Source: UBA1181 sp963648205
GTDB lineage: Bacteria > Bacteroidota > Bacteroidia > Bacteroidales > Paludibacteraceae
Assembly: GCA_963648205.1 (NCBI GenBank)
Contig: CAVJCT010000037.1
Location: 1 to 16,954, forward strand
Length of the DNA: 16,954 nt
Direction: 5' to 3'
Part shown: piece after piece, positions 1 to 8,156 of the stretch
How positions within the stretch are numbered: position 1 is the first letter of the stretch
How the letters are laid out: each line of letters starts with the position of its first letter
Notes under the pieces: model-generated
Database searches by the model: none
Seen by the model: only the letters and a program-made list of their open reading frames with translations
What the model was told of the DNA's origin: nothing
Translations under genes and position numbers: made by a program

Positions 1-54
1 TAGAATACGTGCCTGTCACGCACGGGGTCAGGGGTTCGAGTCCCCTACACACCG
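1..54 (+). tRNA. tRNA-Asp (anticodon GUC), 5' end cut by window edge
   Basis: The window opens inside the D arm. The anticodon stem pairs 8-12 with 20-24 around a 7-base loop (13-19) whose anticodon GTC sits at 15-17. The T stem pairs 30-34 with 42-46 around the loop TTCGAGT. The 3' acceptor strand is 47-53, with discriminator G at 54. The next bases are GCT, so the CCA end is not encoded and must be added after transcription. The 5' acceptor strand lies outside the window, so acceptor pairing cannot be checked. Confidence 0.95.
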
Positions 55-93
55 CTCTTAGAGGGTATTCATAATTTTTAGTTTTTTGGGATG

Positions 94-126
94 AGAGATT
101 TCTGTGAAGAAGTCTCTTTTTTTTTT
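94..126 (+). terminator. Intrinsic terminator of the tRNA-Asp transcript
   Basis: A 10-bp hairpin (94-103 paired with 108-117, one G-U pair, loop GTGA) is followed directly by a run of about ten T (117-126). It lies 40 bases after the tRNA and points in the same direction. Confidence 0.9.
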
Positions 127-206
127 ATGCCTATATGTGAGTTAAATGTCTAAACGTTAGAACATAGTGGCGAGATGAGTGTCGAAAATTTTGTTATTGT
201 TAAGCA

Positions 207-242
207 TAAAAAAGCAGTCTCAGAATTGCTTCCAAGACTGCT
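207..242 (-). terminator. glmM: Intrinsic terminator of the glmM transcript
   Basis: On the minus strand the perfect 8-bp stem AGCAGTCT/AGACTGCT (242-235 with 220-213) encloses a 14-base loop and is followed by six T (213-208). It lies 16 bases beyond the stop codon of the phosphohexomutase gene. The roughly 80 bases between this and the tRNA terminator (127-206) show nothing recognisable. Confidence 0.85.
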
Positions 243-258
243 CTTGTTCTATTTTCTG

Positions 259-1650
259 TTATTTTTTCTTACAAATCTCCTCAATCTCGCTCATGATCTT
301 CTTTGCCAAGTTGTCGGCTTCGGCCTCGGTGTGGGCTTCTGAGTAGATGCGGATGATAGGCTCAGTGTTCGACTTGCGGAGGTGTACCCAAGAGTCGGCA
401 AAGTCGATCTTCACTCCGTCGATGTCGTTCACCTGCTCGTTGGCGTATTTCTCTTTCATCTTCTTCAAGATGTTGTCTACCTTGATGTCGGGTGTCAACT
501 GAATCTTGTTCTTCGAGATGAAGTAGTTCGGATAGGTCTTGCGCAACTCCGACACTTTCGTCTTCTTCTCTGCCAAAAGCGACAGGAAGAGGGCGATACC
601 CACGAGAGCGTCGCGACCATAGTGTGCCTCTGGATAGATGACACCGCCATTGCCTTCGCCTCCAATCACTGCGTCGGTCTCCTTCATCTTCGTAACGACA
701 TTAACCTCTCCAACGGCTGCTGCGTGGTAACTGCCTCCGTGTGCGTCTGTTACGTCTCTCAAAGCACGGGTCGAACTGAGGTTGGAAACGGTGTTGCCTG
801 GAGTATGGCTCAAAATGTAGTCTGCTACAGACACCAATGTGTACTCCTCGCCAAACATAGAACCATCCTCGCAGATAATCGCCAAGCGGTCTACGTCAGG
901 GTCTACTACGAAACCGACATCAGCAATGCCTTTCTTCATCTCGTCGGAGATCTGAGTGAGGTTGGCTGGCAACGGCTCTGGATTGTGTGCAAACTGTCCT
1001 GTCGCTTCGCAGTTGAGTTTGATGACCTTGTCAACGCCCAATTTCTCAAGCAATTTTGGCAAAATCAATCCGCCGACAGAGTTGACACAATCGATCGCTA
1101 CCGTGAAGTTGGCTTTCTTGATGGCTTTCTTGTTCACCAAGTCCAACTTGAGTACGTCTTTGATATGTGCTTTCGTATAGTCCTCGTGGCTGACACTGCC
1201 CAAGTCGTCCACCTCGGCAAAGGTGAATTTGTCTTTGGCTGCTAATGCCAACACTTCTTTGCCGTCTTTGTCGCTCAAGAACTCTCCGTCGCTGTTGAGC
1301 AACTTGAGGGCGTTCCATTGCTTGGGGTTGTGGCTCGCTGTGATGATGATACCGCCGATGGCTTTCTCTTTCTTCACTGCGATCTCGGTGGTTGGTGTGG
1401 TTGCCATACCGATGTTCACCACGTCAACGCCCACACCGACAAGGGTAGCCTCAACTAATGATTCTACCATCGGACCAGAGATACGCGCGTCTCGACCAAC
1501 AACGATTTTCTTATTATCGCTCTCACTGTGCGCTTTCAACCAAGTGGCAAAAGCAGCGGTGAACTTTACTATATCTAAAGGGGTGAGGTTGTCGCCGACA
1601 TTGCCGCCAATCGTACCTCTAATTCCTGAAATTGACTTGATTAATGACAT
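259..1650 (-). CDS. glmM: Phosphoglucosamine mutase (GlmM-type alpha-D-phosphohexomutase)
   Basis: This 463-residue protein is a full-length alpha-D-phosphohexomutase. Such enzymes move a phosphate between C6 and C1 of a hexose. In the GlmM role they turn glucosamine-6-P into glucosamine-1-P, the cytoplasmic precursor of UDP-GlcNAc for peptidoglycan and LPS. All four signature loops are present: the N-terminal SGIRG, the phosphoserine loop TASHNP (104-109, phospho-acceptor Ser106), the Mg-binding loop DPDVDR (250-255), the sugar-binding GEGNGG (331-336) and the phosphate-binding SNTEP (427-431). The start at 1650 puts the SGIRG motif at the usual distance from the N-terminus. It is the last gene of the minus-strand series and is followed by a strong terminator. 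Members of this superfamily can prefer glucosamine, mannose or glucose phosphates, so a phosphomannomutase or phosphoglucomutase role is not excluded. Bacteroidota proteins of this type are usually called GlmM. Confidence 0.9.
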   Translation of the reverse strand: MSLIKSISGIRGTIGGNVGDNLTPLDIVKFTAAFATWLKAHSESDNKKIVVGRDARISGPMVESLVEATLVGVGVDVVNIGMATTPTTEIAVKKEKAIGGIIITASHNPKQWNALKLLNSDGEFLSDKDGKEVLALAAKDKFTFAEVDDLGSVSHEDYTKAHIKDVLKLDLVNKKAIKKANFTVAIDCVNSVGGLILPKLLEKLGVDKVIKLNCEATGQFAHNPEPLPANLTQISDEMKKGIADVGFVVDPDVDRLAIICEDGSMFGEEYTLVSVADYILSHTPGNTVSNLSSTRALRDVTDAHGGSYHAAAVGEVNVVTKMKETDAVIGGEGNGGVIYPEAHYGRDALVGIALFLSLLAEKKTKVSELRKTYPNYFISKNKIQLTPDIKVDNILKKMKEKYANEQVNDIDGVKIDFADSWVHLRKSNTEPIIRIYSEAHTEAEADNLAKKIMSEIEEICKKK

Positions 1651-1726
1651 AAAGGTTCTTATTTTTCTTGTTTTCTTCTTTGATATGTGTGAAGATTTCA
1701 GTCGGGTTGGATTGAAATTTCATTTA

Positions 1727-1734
1727 CAAATATA
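1727..1734 (-). promoter_or_regulatory. glmM: Possible Bacteroidota -7 promoter element for glmM
   Basis: On the minus strand 1734-1727 reads TATATTTG, a full match to the Bacteroidota -7 consensus TAnnTTTG, 76 bases before the glmM start and just after the uvrA stop. No clear TTTG -33 element is seen about 20 bases upstream, and such an element would fall in the uvrA tail. The region is AT-rich, so chance is possible. Confidence 0.4.
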
Positions 1735-1749
1735 TCAAATTGTATTCTA

Positions 1750-4638
1750 TTAATTTAATTCTGCTTTTAAGAATTTGCCTGTCAGACTGTTAGGGTTGCT
1801 GGCAACTTCTTCGGGCGTTCCTGTGGCGACGACTTGACCGCCATTTCGACCGCCTTCCGGACCGATGTCTATGATGTAATCTGCCACTTTCGCCACGTCT
1901 AAGTTATGCTCGATGACGATGACGGTGTTGCCTCTCTCCACCAAGCGGTTGAGTACGTCCAACAGAATGCGGATGTCCTCGAAATGGAGTCCTGTGGTAG
2001 GCTCGTCTAAGATGTAGACGGTGCTGCCTGTTTCGCGTTTCATCAACTCAGTGGCAAGTTTGATACGCTGACTCTCACCTCCAGAAAGGGTGGTGGAAGG
2101 TTGACCTAATTTGATGTAGCCCAATCCAATGTCTTGTAAAGTCTTGACTTTGTGATAGATATTCGGAATGTTCTCGAAAAACTCCACTGCCATGTTGATG
2201 GTCAAGTCTAACACGTCGGCAATGGATTTTCCTTTGAAACGAACCTCCAAGGTCTCTCGGTTATAGCGTTTTCCTTGGCAGGTTTCGCAAGGCACCAACA
2301 CGTCGGGTAAGAAGTTCATCTCGATGGTGCGATAGCCGTTTCCTGTGCAGGTCTCGCATCGACCACCTTTCACGTTGAACGAGAATCGTCCCGGCTTGTA
2401 ACCTCTCATCTTTGATTCTGGTAATGAGACGAACAACTCGCGGATGTCGCCAAACAAACCTGTGTAGGTGGCAGGGTTGGAACGAGGCGTTCTTCCGATT
2501 GGCGATTGATCGACATTGATCACCTTGTCTACAAACTCCAAACCTTCAACGCTATCGTAAGGCAACGGATCTTGCAATGAATTGTAGAAATGTTGACTTA
2601 AAATAGGTTGCAGGGTGGCGTTGATCAAAGTTGATTTTCCACTTCCCGACACACCTGTAACGCAGATGAATTTGTTGAGCGGAAATGAAACGGTAACGTT
2701 TTTCAGATTATTGCCTCTCACGCCACGAAGGGTGATGACGTTGCCACTGCCTTCTCTACGCTTTTGCGGAACTTCGATTTTCTTGATTCCGTTGAGATAG
2801 TCGGCTGTCATGGTGTGGGTCTTGACCATCTCTTGGGGTGTCCCCGAGAAGACGACTTGACCGCCTTTTCGTCCTGCAAACGGACCGATATCTACCACAT
2901 AATCAGCCGATAACATCATATCTTTATCATGCTCCACCACGACGACAGAGTTGCCTATGTCGCGCAATTTCTTCAATGACTCGATCAAGCGGACATTGTC
3001 GCGCTGGTGCAATCCGATGCTTGGCTCATCCAAGATGTAAAGTACGTTGACCAACTGCGAACCGATCTGCGTCGCCAAGCGGATACGCTGGTTTTCTCCT
3101 CCAGAAAGGGTGGCAGACGCACGGTTGAGCGACAGATATTCCAAACCAACATCAATCATAAATTGCAGTCGATTCTTGATTTCTTTCAAAATTAATTCTG
3201 CTATGGTGAACTGTTGTTTAGTCATCTGCTCGGGAACTTTCTCGATCCACTCGAGCAGTTCCGCAATGTCCATATTGGCAAGGTCGGCTATGTTTTTGCC
3301 GGCAATGCGGAAATGTAGTGCCTCTTGGTTCAGCCTGTCGCCGTGGCAGACGGGACAAACGACTTGTTTGCTAAACTGACCTGCCCATTTCTGAGCGGTT
3401 GCCGAAGCATCGGTTTCTTGCTGCAATTCGATATAGTGAATGACTCCCTCGAAAAGGCAAGTCATTTTGCTGGCTCCTAATGATTCGTTGGTAACGCAGA
3501 CACGCTCGTCCGTTCCGTTGAGGATGACGTCGAGAGCCTCCTCAGGAATCTCCGAAATAGGGTCTTTCAGTGAGAAATCGTAACGATCGGCAATGGCTTC
3601 CAACTGCCAGAAAAAGAGGTTCTTCTTGTATTTTCCTAATGGAATGATACCGCCATTGTAGATGCTGACGGATTTGTCGGGGATGATCTTGTCCATATCG
3701 AAGACGTTGACCATTCCGATACCTTTACACTTGTGGCAACTTCCGTGAGGGGAGTTGAACGAGAAATTGTGTGGTGCGGGTTCTTCGTATGAGATACCCG
3801 ACGTCGGACACATCAGATGGCGACTGAAATGGCGGAGCAACTGCTTCCCTTCTTCTGCGTTTTTGCGAAGAACAACGAGTGTCCCTTTGCCCTGTTTCAA
3901 GGCTGTGCGGATAGACTCTTTCACGCGTTGCTCGTTATTTTCAGAAACGGTAAACTTGTCGATGAGAATCTCGATGGTGTGGTTTTTGTAACGATCCAAC
4001 TTCATTCCGTGGACAATCTGGCGTAGTTCGCCATCCACACGCACGGTTAGGTAACCTCGTTTGCGGATCTGCTCGAAGAGTTCCTTGTAGTGTCCTTTTC
4101 GGGCTGTGATGACAGGGGCAAGTAGGTAGATGGGTTCTCCGATATATTCTTTCTCAATCAGTTCGATGATTTGGTCTTCGGAGTATTTCACCATCTTCTC
4201 GCCAGTAACGTACGAGAAAGCCTCGCCAGCACGGGCGAAAAGCAGACGGAGGAAGTCGTAAACCTCGGTGGTCGTTCCGACAGTAGAGCGTGGATTCTTA
4301 TTGGTCGTTTTCTGCTCGATGGAGATGACGGGCGACAAGCCTGTGATTTTGTCCACGTCGGGACGCTCCATGTTGCCCAAGAAATTACGAGCGTAGGCGG
4401 AGAAGGTGTCGATGTAGCGACGTTGCCCCTCGGCATAGATGGTGTCGAAGGCGAGCGATGATTTTCCACTTCCGCTCATACCTGTGATGACCACAAGGCT
4501 ATCTCGCGGTATCGAAACATCGATATTCTTCAGGTTGTGTACCCTCGCACCAAAAACTTCGATTCGATTGGTTTGTGAAGCCTCTATTTCGTTCTCTCTT
4601 TCTTGTGCGACTTTTTCTGTTTCCACCTCTTGCTTCAT
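1750..4638 (-). CDS. uvrA: Excinuclease ABC subunit A (UvrA)
   Basis: This 962-residue protein is the damage-sensing ATPase of nucleotide excision repair, which loads UvrB at DNA lesions. It has the tandem ABC layout of UvrA: Walker A GMSGSGKS (53-60), signature LSGGENQR (511-518) with Walker B ILDEPS (535-540), then a second half with GVSGSGKS (662-669), LSGGESQR (851-858) and ILDEPT (876-881). The C-terminal zinc finger is complete (C761, C764, C784, C787), as is the CPVC pair at 428-431. The first zinc module has C277, C301 and C304, but Ser280 where a fourth Cys is classical. I recall similar CPTTG/CPTSG variants in Bacteroidota UvrA. About 24 charged residues precede the conserved core, and the chosen start sits 22 bases from a -7 promoter match. 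The gene lies 99 bases upstream of glmM. Length is normal for the family. Confidence 0.95.
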   Translation of the reverse strand: MKQEVETEKVAQERENEIEASQTNRIEVFGARVHNLKNIDVSIPRDSLVVITGMSGSGKSSLAFDTIYAEGQRRYIDTFSAYARNFLGNMERPDVDKITGLSPVISIEQKTTNKNPRSTVGTTTEVYDFLRLLFARAGEAFSYVTGEKMVKYSEDQIIELIEKEYIGEPIYLLAPVITARKGHYKELFEQIRKRGYLTVRVDGELRQIVHGMKLDRYKNHTIEILIDKFTVSENNEQRVKESIRTALKQGKGTLVVLRKNAEEGKQLLRHFSRHLMCPTSGISYEEPAPHNFSFNSPHGSCHKCKGIGMVNVFDMDKIIPDKSVSIYNGGIIPLGKYKKNLFFWQLEAIADRYDFSLKDPISEIPEEALDVILNGTDERVCVTNESLGASKMTCLFEGVIHYIELQQETDASATAQKWAGQFSKQVVCPVCHGDRLNQEALHFRIAGKNIADLANMDIAELLEWIEKVPEQMTKQQFTIAELILKEIKNRLQFMIDVGLEYLSLNRASATLSGGENQRIRLATQIGSQLVNVLYILDEPSIGLHQRDNVRLIESLKKLRDIGNSVVVVEHDKDMMLSADYVVDIGPFAGRKGGQVVFSGTPQEMVKTHTMTADYLNGIKKIEVPQKRREGSGNVITLRGVRGNNLKNVTVSFPLNKFICVTGVSGSGKSTLINATLQPILSQHFYNSLQDPLPYDSVEGLEFVDKVINVDQSPIGRTPRSNPATYTGLFGDIRELFVSLPESKMRGYKPGRFSFNVKGGRCETCTGNGYRTIEMNFLPDVLVPCETCQGKRYNRETLEVRFKGKSIADVLDLTINMAVEFFENIPNIYHKVKTLQDIGLGYIKLGQPSTTLSGGESQRIKLATELMKRETGSTVYILDEPTTGLHFEDIRILLDVLNRLVERGNTVIVIEHNLDVAKVADYIIDIGPEGGRNGGQVVATGTPEEVASNPNSLTGKFLKAELN

Positions 4639-4659
4639 TCTAATCTGAGTTTATGGTAG

Positions 4660-4667
4660 CAAAATTA
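4660..4667 (-). promoter_or_regulatory. uvrA: Possible Bacteroidota -7 promoter element for uvrA
   Basis: On the minus strand 4667-4660 reads TAATTTTG, matching TAnnTTTG, in the 68-base gap between the DUF4380-like gene and uvrA. Initiation about 7 bases downstream would leave a leader of roughly 15 bases. No TTTG is found at the -33 spacing. Confidence 0.4.
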
Positions 4668-4706
4668 ACTAAATCAGCGCAATATTGTGCGTTTTTTGTG
4701 GCAAAA

Positions 4707-5624
4707 TCAGCCGACCGACGGAATCACACTCCAAACAGATCGTGTACTCATGCTCTCGCCGGGTTGCAGTGTCTTGTAGGGTGCGTGATACTCCAACTCC
4801 AAAAGACAGTTCTTAGGGTCTGCGCAGACGAAATTGTAGAGTTCGATCTCGGTCTGCTCGGGGTGGAGTTCTGCTTGTGAATGGTGCTCGAAGGTGAGTT
4901 TCAACCATTCATTGCCACATTGGGCGCCACATTGAGCGAAGATGACAGACTCTTCTGTCTTCAAATATGCCTTTCCTGTGCATTCCTCGAATTTGCCATC
5001 ATAGTTCTCGGGTGTGAACGAGAAGAAACCGTTTTCTATTTTGTAGGTTGGTCTGCCTTGCCAAGGGTGCGATGGCTCGCCTAAATAGAAATCTTCAGGC
5101 GATTTGATTGGCACAAGGTTCTTGCTCATACCGTTGACTCGGGTGATGAGCCACAAATCCCAAGAGACGGGCGTTTGGCGTATGTTGGTGGCTTTCACCT
5201 CGAAAAAGAGATTGCCATTCTTTTCGATACGCATGGTTTTGGTGAACGAAATGCCACTGATGGGAGAGTCTTCTCCTTTGATAATCAGTTCGTTGCGTGT
5301 CTGATATAGCACTTCGTAGTTTCCGAAACTGATGTAGGGATCGGGTGGCCAGAAGAGGTCGGAGTCAATCTTCTCTTTGTTGAGTGTCTGCTGTTTCCAC
5401 CATTGACTTTGCGGACCGAGCCACACTTCATGACCGTTATATCCACGGAAATCTAACATTTCGGGTGTAGGCTTGAGTCGGTCGGAATCGCTCTCGTTCC
5501 ACATTTTCGGGTCGCTCTCCAAAAGGTTGGGCTGACCGATTCTATTGTAAGAAACGATTCGTCCGCCTACCTCTAATAAGACTTGCGCCTCGAATCCACC
5601 GTTTTCTATTTTAATTAATGACAT
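4707..5624 (-). CDS. DUF4380-like protein, galactose-mutarotase-like fold
   Basis: This 305-residue protein probably belongs to the DUF4380 family of beta-supersandwich proteins related to aldose mutarotases. The opening (KIENGGFEAQVLLEVGGRIV, residues 5-24) is the typical edge strand plus GGRI turn. Later features are the Trp- and Pro-rich stretch LGPQSQWW (69-76), FWPPDP (91-96) and a run of alternating beta strands to the end. No signal peptide or membrane segment is seen, so it should be cytoplasmic. Its substrate is unknown and catalytic residues cannot be assigned. The ATG at 5624 is preferred because the domain begins at once; an in-frame GTG at 5651 would add nine residues with no recognisable content. 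It starts 30 bases after the ABC-F stop (3 bases if the GTG is used), so co-transcription with that gene is likely. The family call comes from remembered pattern and is the least secure of the six minus-strand genes. Confidence 0.7.
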   Translation of the reverse strand: MSLIKIENGGFEAQVLLEVGGRIVSYNRIGQPNLLESDPKMWNESDSDRLKPTPEMLDFRGYNGHEVWLGPQSQWWKQQTLNKEKIDSDLFWPPDPYISFGNYEVLYQTRNELIIKGEDSPISGISFTKTMRIEKNGNLFFEVKATNIRQTPVSWDLWLITRVNGMSKNLVPIKSPEDFYLGEPSHPWQGRPTYKIENGFFSFTPENYDGKFEECTGKAYLKTEESVIFAQCGAQCGNEWLKLTFEHHSQAELHPEQTEIELYNFVCADPKNCLLELEYHAPYKTLQPGESMSTRSVWSVIPSVG

Positions 5625-5654
5625 TTCGTTTTGATGATATTTAGAAATCACCTC

Positions 5655-7586
5655 TTACTTGTTGAGATTTTCCAACTCTTCAGAGAGTAATTCCCATTCG
5701 TACATTTTCTGCTCCAACTCGTGCTTCTTCTTGCCATATTCTTGGAAAAGAGAAGCGTCGGCAGCGTTTTCGGGTTTCGACATTTTCTCTTCAAGAGCCT
5801 TGATGTCGTTCTCCAATTGGTTGACGGCATTTTCAGCATCTTGCACTGCCTTTTCAGCCTTGCGGATCTTCTTTTGCTGCTCTTTTTTAGCCTCGTAAGA
5901 GAGTTTATTGTCTGAAGGTGTCTCTGCAACGGCTGCTTTCTCCGTTTTGTCGTTTTTACGCTCCAATTCTTGCAAAGAATCTAACTTCTTCGTTTGAAGG
6001 AAATCGTAGATACCGCCGATGTGTTCCACCACCTTATGATTGGCAAATTCGTAAACACGATCTACAAGTCCGTCGAGGAACTCACGGTCGTGCGAAACCA
6101 CGATGACCGTACCGTTGAAGGCTTTGATGGCATCTTTCAGCACATCCTTCGAACGCATGTCCAAGTGGTTGGTCGGCTCATCTAAGACGAGAAGATTGAC
6201 TGGCTCGAGTAACAATTTGATCATTGCCAAACGAGTACGTTCACCACCTGAAAGCACTTTCACCTTCTTGTCTGATGCTTCTCCACCGAACATAAACGCA
6301 CCGAGAATATCACGGATTTTCGTGCGGATGTCGCCTACTGCCACTTGGTCGATAGTGTCGAAAACAGTGAGGTTCTCATCCAACAGAGAGGCTTGATTTT
6401 GAGCGAAATAACCGATCTTCACCAAGTGACCCAACTTCAGACTGCCTAAATAGTCCACTTGGTTCATGATACATTTCACGAGTGTGGTTTTACCTTCACC
6501 GTTCTTGCCGACGAAAGCCACTTTGTCGCCACGCTTGATGGTGATGTCAATATTGTCTAAAATGACTTTGTCGCCATACGCTTTTGTGAGGTTTTTCGCC
6601 TCGACGGTGATAGAGCCAGAGTGGGGTGCAGGTGGAAATTTCAGGCGGAGGGCAGAGTTGTCTTCCTCGTCCACTTCGATGATGTCCAACTTCTCCAACT
6701 GCTTGATGCGCGACTGCACTTGGTTGGATTTGGTTGCCTTGTAACGGAAACGCTCGATGAAATCCTCCGTCTCTTGAATCTGCTTCTGCTGATTCTCGTA
6801 GGCGCGGAGTTGCTGCTCGCGGCGTTCTTTGCGGAGTTCCACATACTTGGAGTAGGACACCTTATAATCGTAAATTTTACCGCATGAAATCTCGATGGTG
6901 CGGTTGGTCACGTTGTCGATAAACGCACGGTCGTGCGACACGAGGATCACGGCACTTCCGCAAACTTTCAAGAAACTCTCCAACCATTGAATAGACTCAA
7001 TGTCCAAGTGGTTGGTCGGCTCATCTAAAAGCAATACGTCGGGACGTTTCAGCAAAATCTTCGCTAATTCGATACGCATACGCCATCCACCACTGAACTC
7101 GCTCGTCTGACGGTCGAAGTCGGAACGTAAGAATCCCAATCCCAAAAGCGTCTTCTCGACATTGCCTTGAAAATCGTTCGCACCCATCATGTCGAGGCGT
7201 TCGTTGGCATGCGTCAACTGCTCGATGAGGCGAGCATACTCGGGCGAGTCGTAATCCTCGCGAGTCGCTAATTCGTTGGAGAGACGGTTGATTTCGTCTT
7301 GCAATTCGAAAATGTGAGAAAAAGCCTTTTCAGCCTCTTCGCGGACGGTCGTTCCGTCGTTGTGGATCATGTGTTGTGGCAAATAGCCGATGGTAACGTC
7401 TTTCGGAATCGAAACCGTACCCGAAGTGGGTGGCTGCAGACCAGCGAACACCTTCAACATCGTACTCTTACCTGCACCGTTTTTACCAACTAAGGCAATG
7501 CGGTCGCGAGGATTCACAACGTACGAAATATCGCTGAAAAGTGGGTCATTCCCGAAACGTATAGTAAGATTATTAACTGAAATCAT
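5655..7586 (-). CDS. ABC-F family ATPase (Uup/EttA-like)
   Basis: This 643-residue soluble protein has two ABC ATPase domains and no membrane segment, which is the ABC-F layout. ABC-F proteins act on the ribosome, entering the E site to relieve stalled states, and some give antibiotic resistance. Domain 1 has Walker A GKNGAGKS (34-41), signature FSGGW (164-168) and Walker B LLLDEPTNHLD (185-195). Domain 2 has GKNGEGKT (360-367), LSGGER (445-450) and LVLDEPTNHLD (466-476). The charged linker between them (about 240-322) is the P-site tRNA interaction region of the family. The C-terminus (about 535-643) is rich in Lys, Glu and Gln and should form a coiled coil, as in Uup. That tail is the reason to favour a Uup-like housekeeping member over EttA, but the subfamily is uncertain. 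It follows coaD by 29 bases with no promoter seen between them. Confidence 0.92.
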   Translation of the reverse strand: MISVNNLTIRFGNDPLFSDISYVVNPRDRIALVGKNGAGKSTMLKVFAGLQPPTSGTVSIPKDVTIGYLPQHMIHNDGTTVREEAEKAFSHIFELQDEINRLSNELATREDYDSPEYARLIEQLTHANERLDMMGANDFQGNVEKTLLGLGFLRSDFDRQTSEFSGGWRMRIELAKILLKRPDVLLLDEPTNHLDIESIQWLESFLKVCGSAVILVSHDRAFIDNVTNRTIEISCGKIYDYKVSYSKYVELRKERREQQLRAYENQQKQIQETEDFIERFRYKATKSNQVQSRIKQLEKLDIIEVDEEDNSALRLKFPPAPHSGSITVEAKNLTKAYGDKVILDNIDITIKRGDKVAFVGKNGEGKTTLVKCIMNQVDYLGSLKLGHLVKIGYFAQNQASLLDENLTVFDTIDQVAVGDIRTKIRDILGAFMFGGEASDKKVKVLSGGERTRLAMIKLLLEPVNLLVLDEPTNHLDMRSKDVLKDAIKAFNGTVIVVSHDREFLDGLVDRVYEFANHKVVEHIGGIYDFLQTKKLDSLQELERKNDKTEKAAVAETPSDNKLSYEAKKEQQKKIRKAEKAVQDAENAVNQLENDIKALEEKMSKPENAADASLFQEYGKKKHELEQKMYEWELLSEELENLNK

Positions 7587-7615
7587 TTTATATTGATTTT
7601 CTTTTGAAGAAAATA

Positions 7616-8083
7616 TTAAAATTCAAGATCTTCTTTCGTAATGTGAGGGGGCATAAAGCAAGCCACTGGTTTGCCATATTTGAGGACATCGCGAACGACT
7701 GTCGAACTGATGAACGAGTGTTGAGGCTCGGTGAAGAGGAGAATCGTGTCGATACCTGAGATGCGGCGGTTTGCGTCGGCGATGGTCTTCTCATACTCAA
7801 AATCTTGGATTGAGCGGATGCCTCTCAGAATAAGGTTGGCACCGACTTCTTTGGCAAAGTCGACCGTGAGGCAGTCGTAGCTGCGCACTTTCACGCGGGG
7901 TTCGTCGCAGAAGGCTTTCTCGACGATGGCGATTCTTTTCTCAATAGGAAAGTAGGTCTTTTTGGCAGCGTTGACACCAATAGAGACGATGACCTCGTCG
8001 ACGAAGGTGAGCGAACGCTTCACGACTGAGTAGTGACCAATCGTGAATGGGTCGAAACTACCAGGAAATATGGCTTTAGTCAT
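7616..8083 (-). CDS. coaD: Pantetheine-phosphate adenylyltransferase (CoaD)
   Basis: This 155-residue protein catalyses the fourth step of coenzyme A synthesis: ATP plus 4'-phosphopantetheine gives dephospho-CoA and pyrophosphate. It is a nucleotidyltransferase-fold enzyme, hexameric in known cases and cytoplasmic. The N-terminal GSFDPFTIGH (8-17) contains the T/HxGH nucleotide-binding motif as TIGH. The C-terminal ISSTVVR (125-131) is the second nucleotide-binding signature, and LRGIR (86-90) matches the family's RG-rich turn. Length fits the usual size of about 160 residues. The start at 8083 places the TIGH motif at the standard position. A -7 promoter match lies 27 bases upstream. Confidence 0.95.
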   Translation of the reverse strand: MTKAIFPGSFDPFTIGHYSVVKRSLTFVDEVIVSIGVNAAKKTYFPIEKRIAIVEKAFCDEPRVKVRSYDCLTVDFAKEVGANLILRGIRSIQDFEYEKTIADANRRISGIDTILLFTEPQHSFISSTVVRDVLKYGKPVACFMPPHITKEDLEF

Positions 8084-8109
8084 TACGAGCTATATTTTAA
8101 AAATTTTTG

Positions 8110-8117
8110 CAAAGTTA
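8110..8117 (-). promoter_or_regulatory. coaD: Possible Bacteroidota -7 promoter element for coaD
   Basis: On the minus strand 8117-8110 reads TAACTTTG, then C, a close match to the common Bacteroidota form TAnnTTTGC, within the 73-base gap between hemW and coaD. Expected initiation would leave a leader of about 20 bases. No clear -33 TTTG is present at the right distance. Confidence 0.5.
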
Positions 8118-8156
8118 GGGGATTTTTTCTCTTTTGCACGAAAAATTGCAGATTGC

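Noticed and set aside
382..1245. An 287-codon open frame on the + strand inside glmM
   Set aside because: It is antisense to a gene with all four phosphohexomutase motifs, and its translation shows no recognisable domain. It is a codon-bias shadow.
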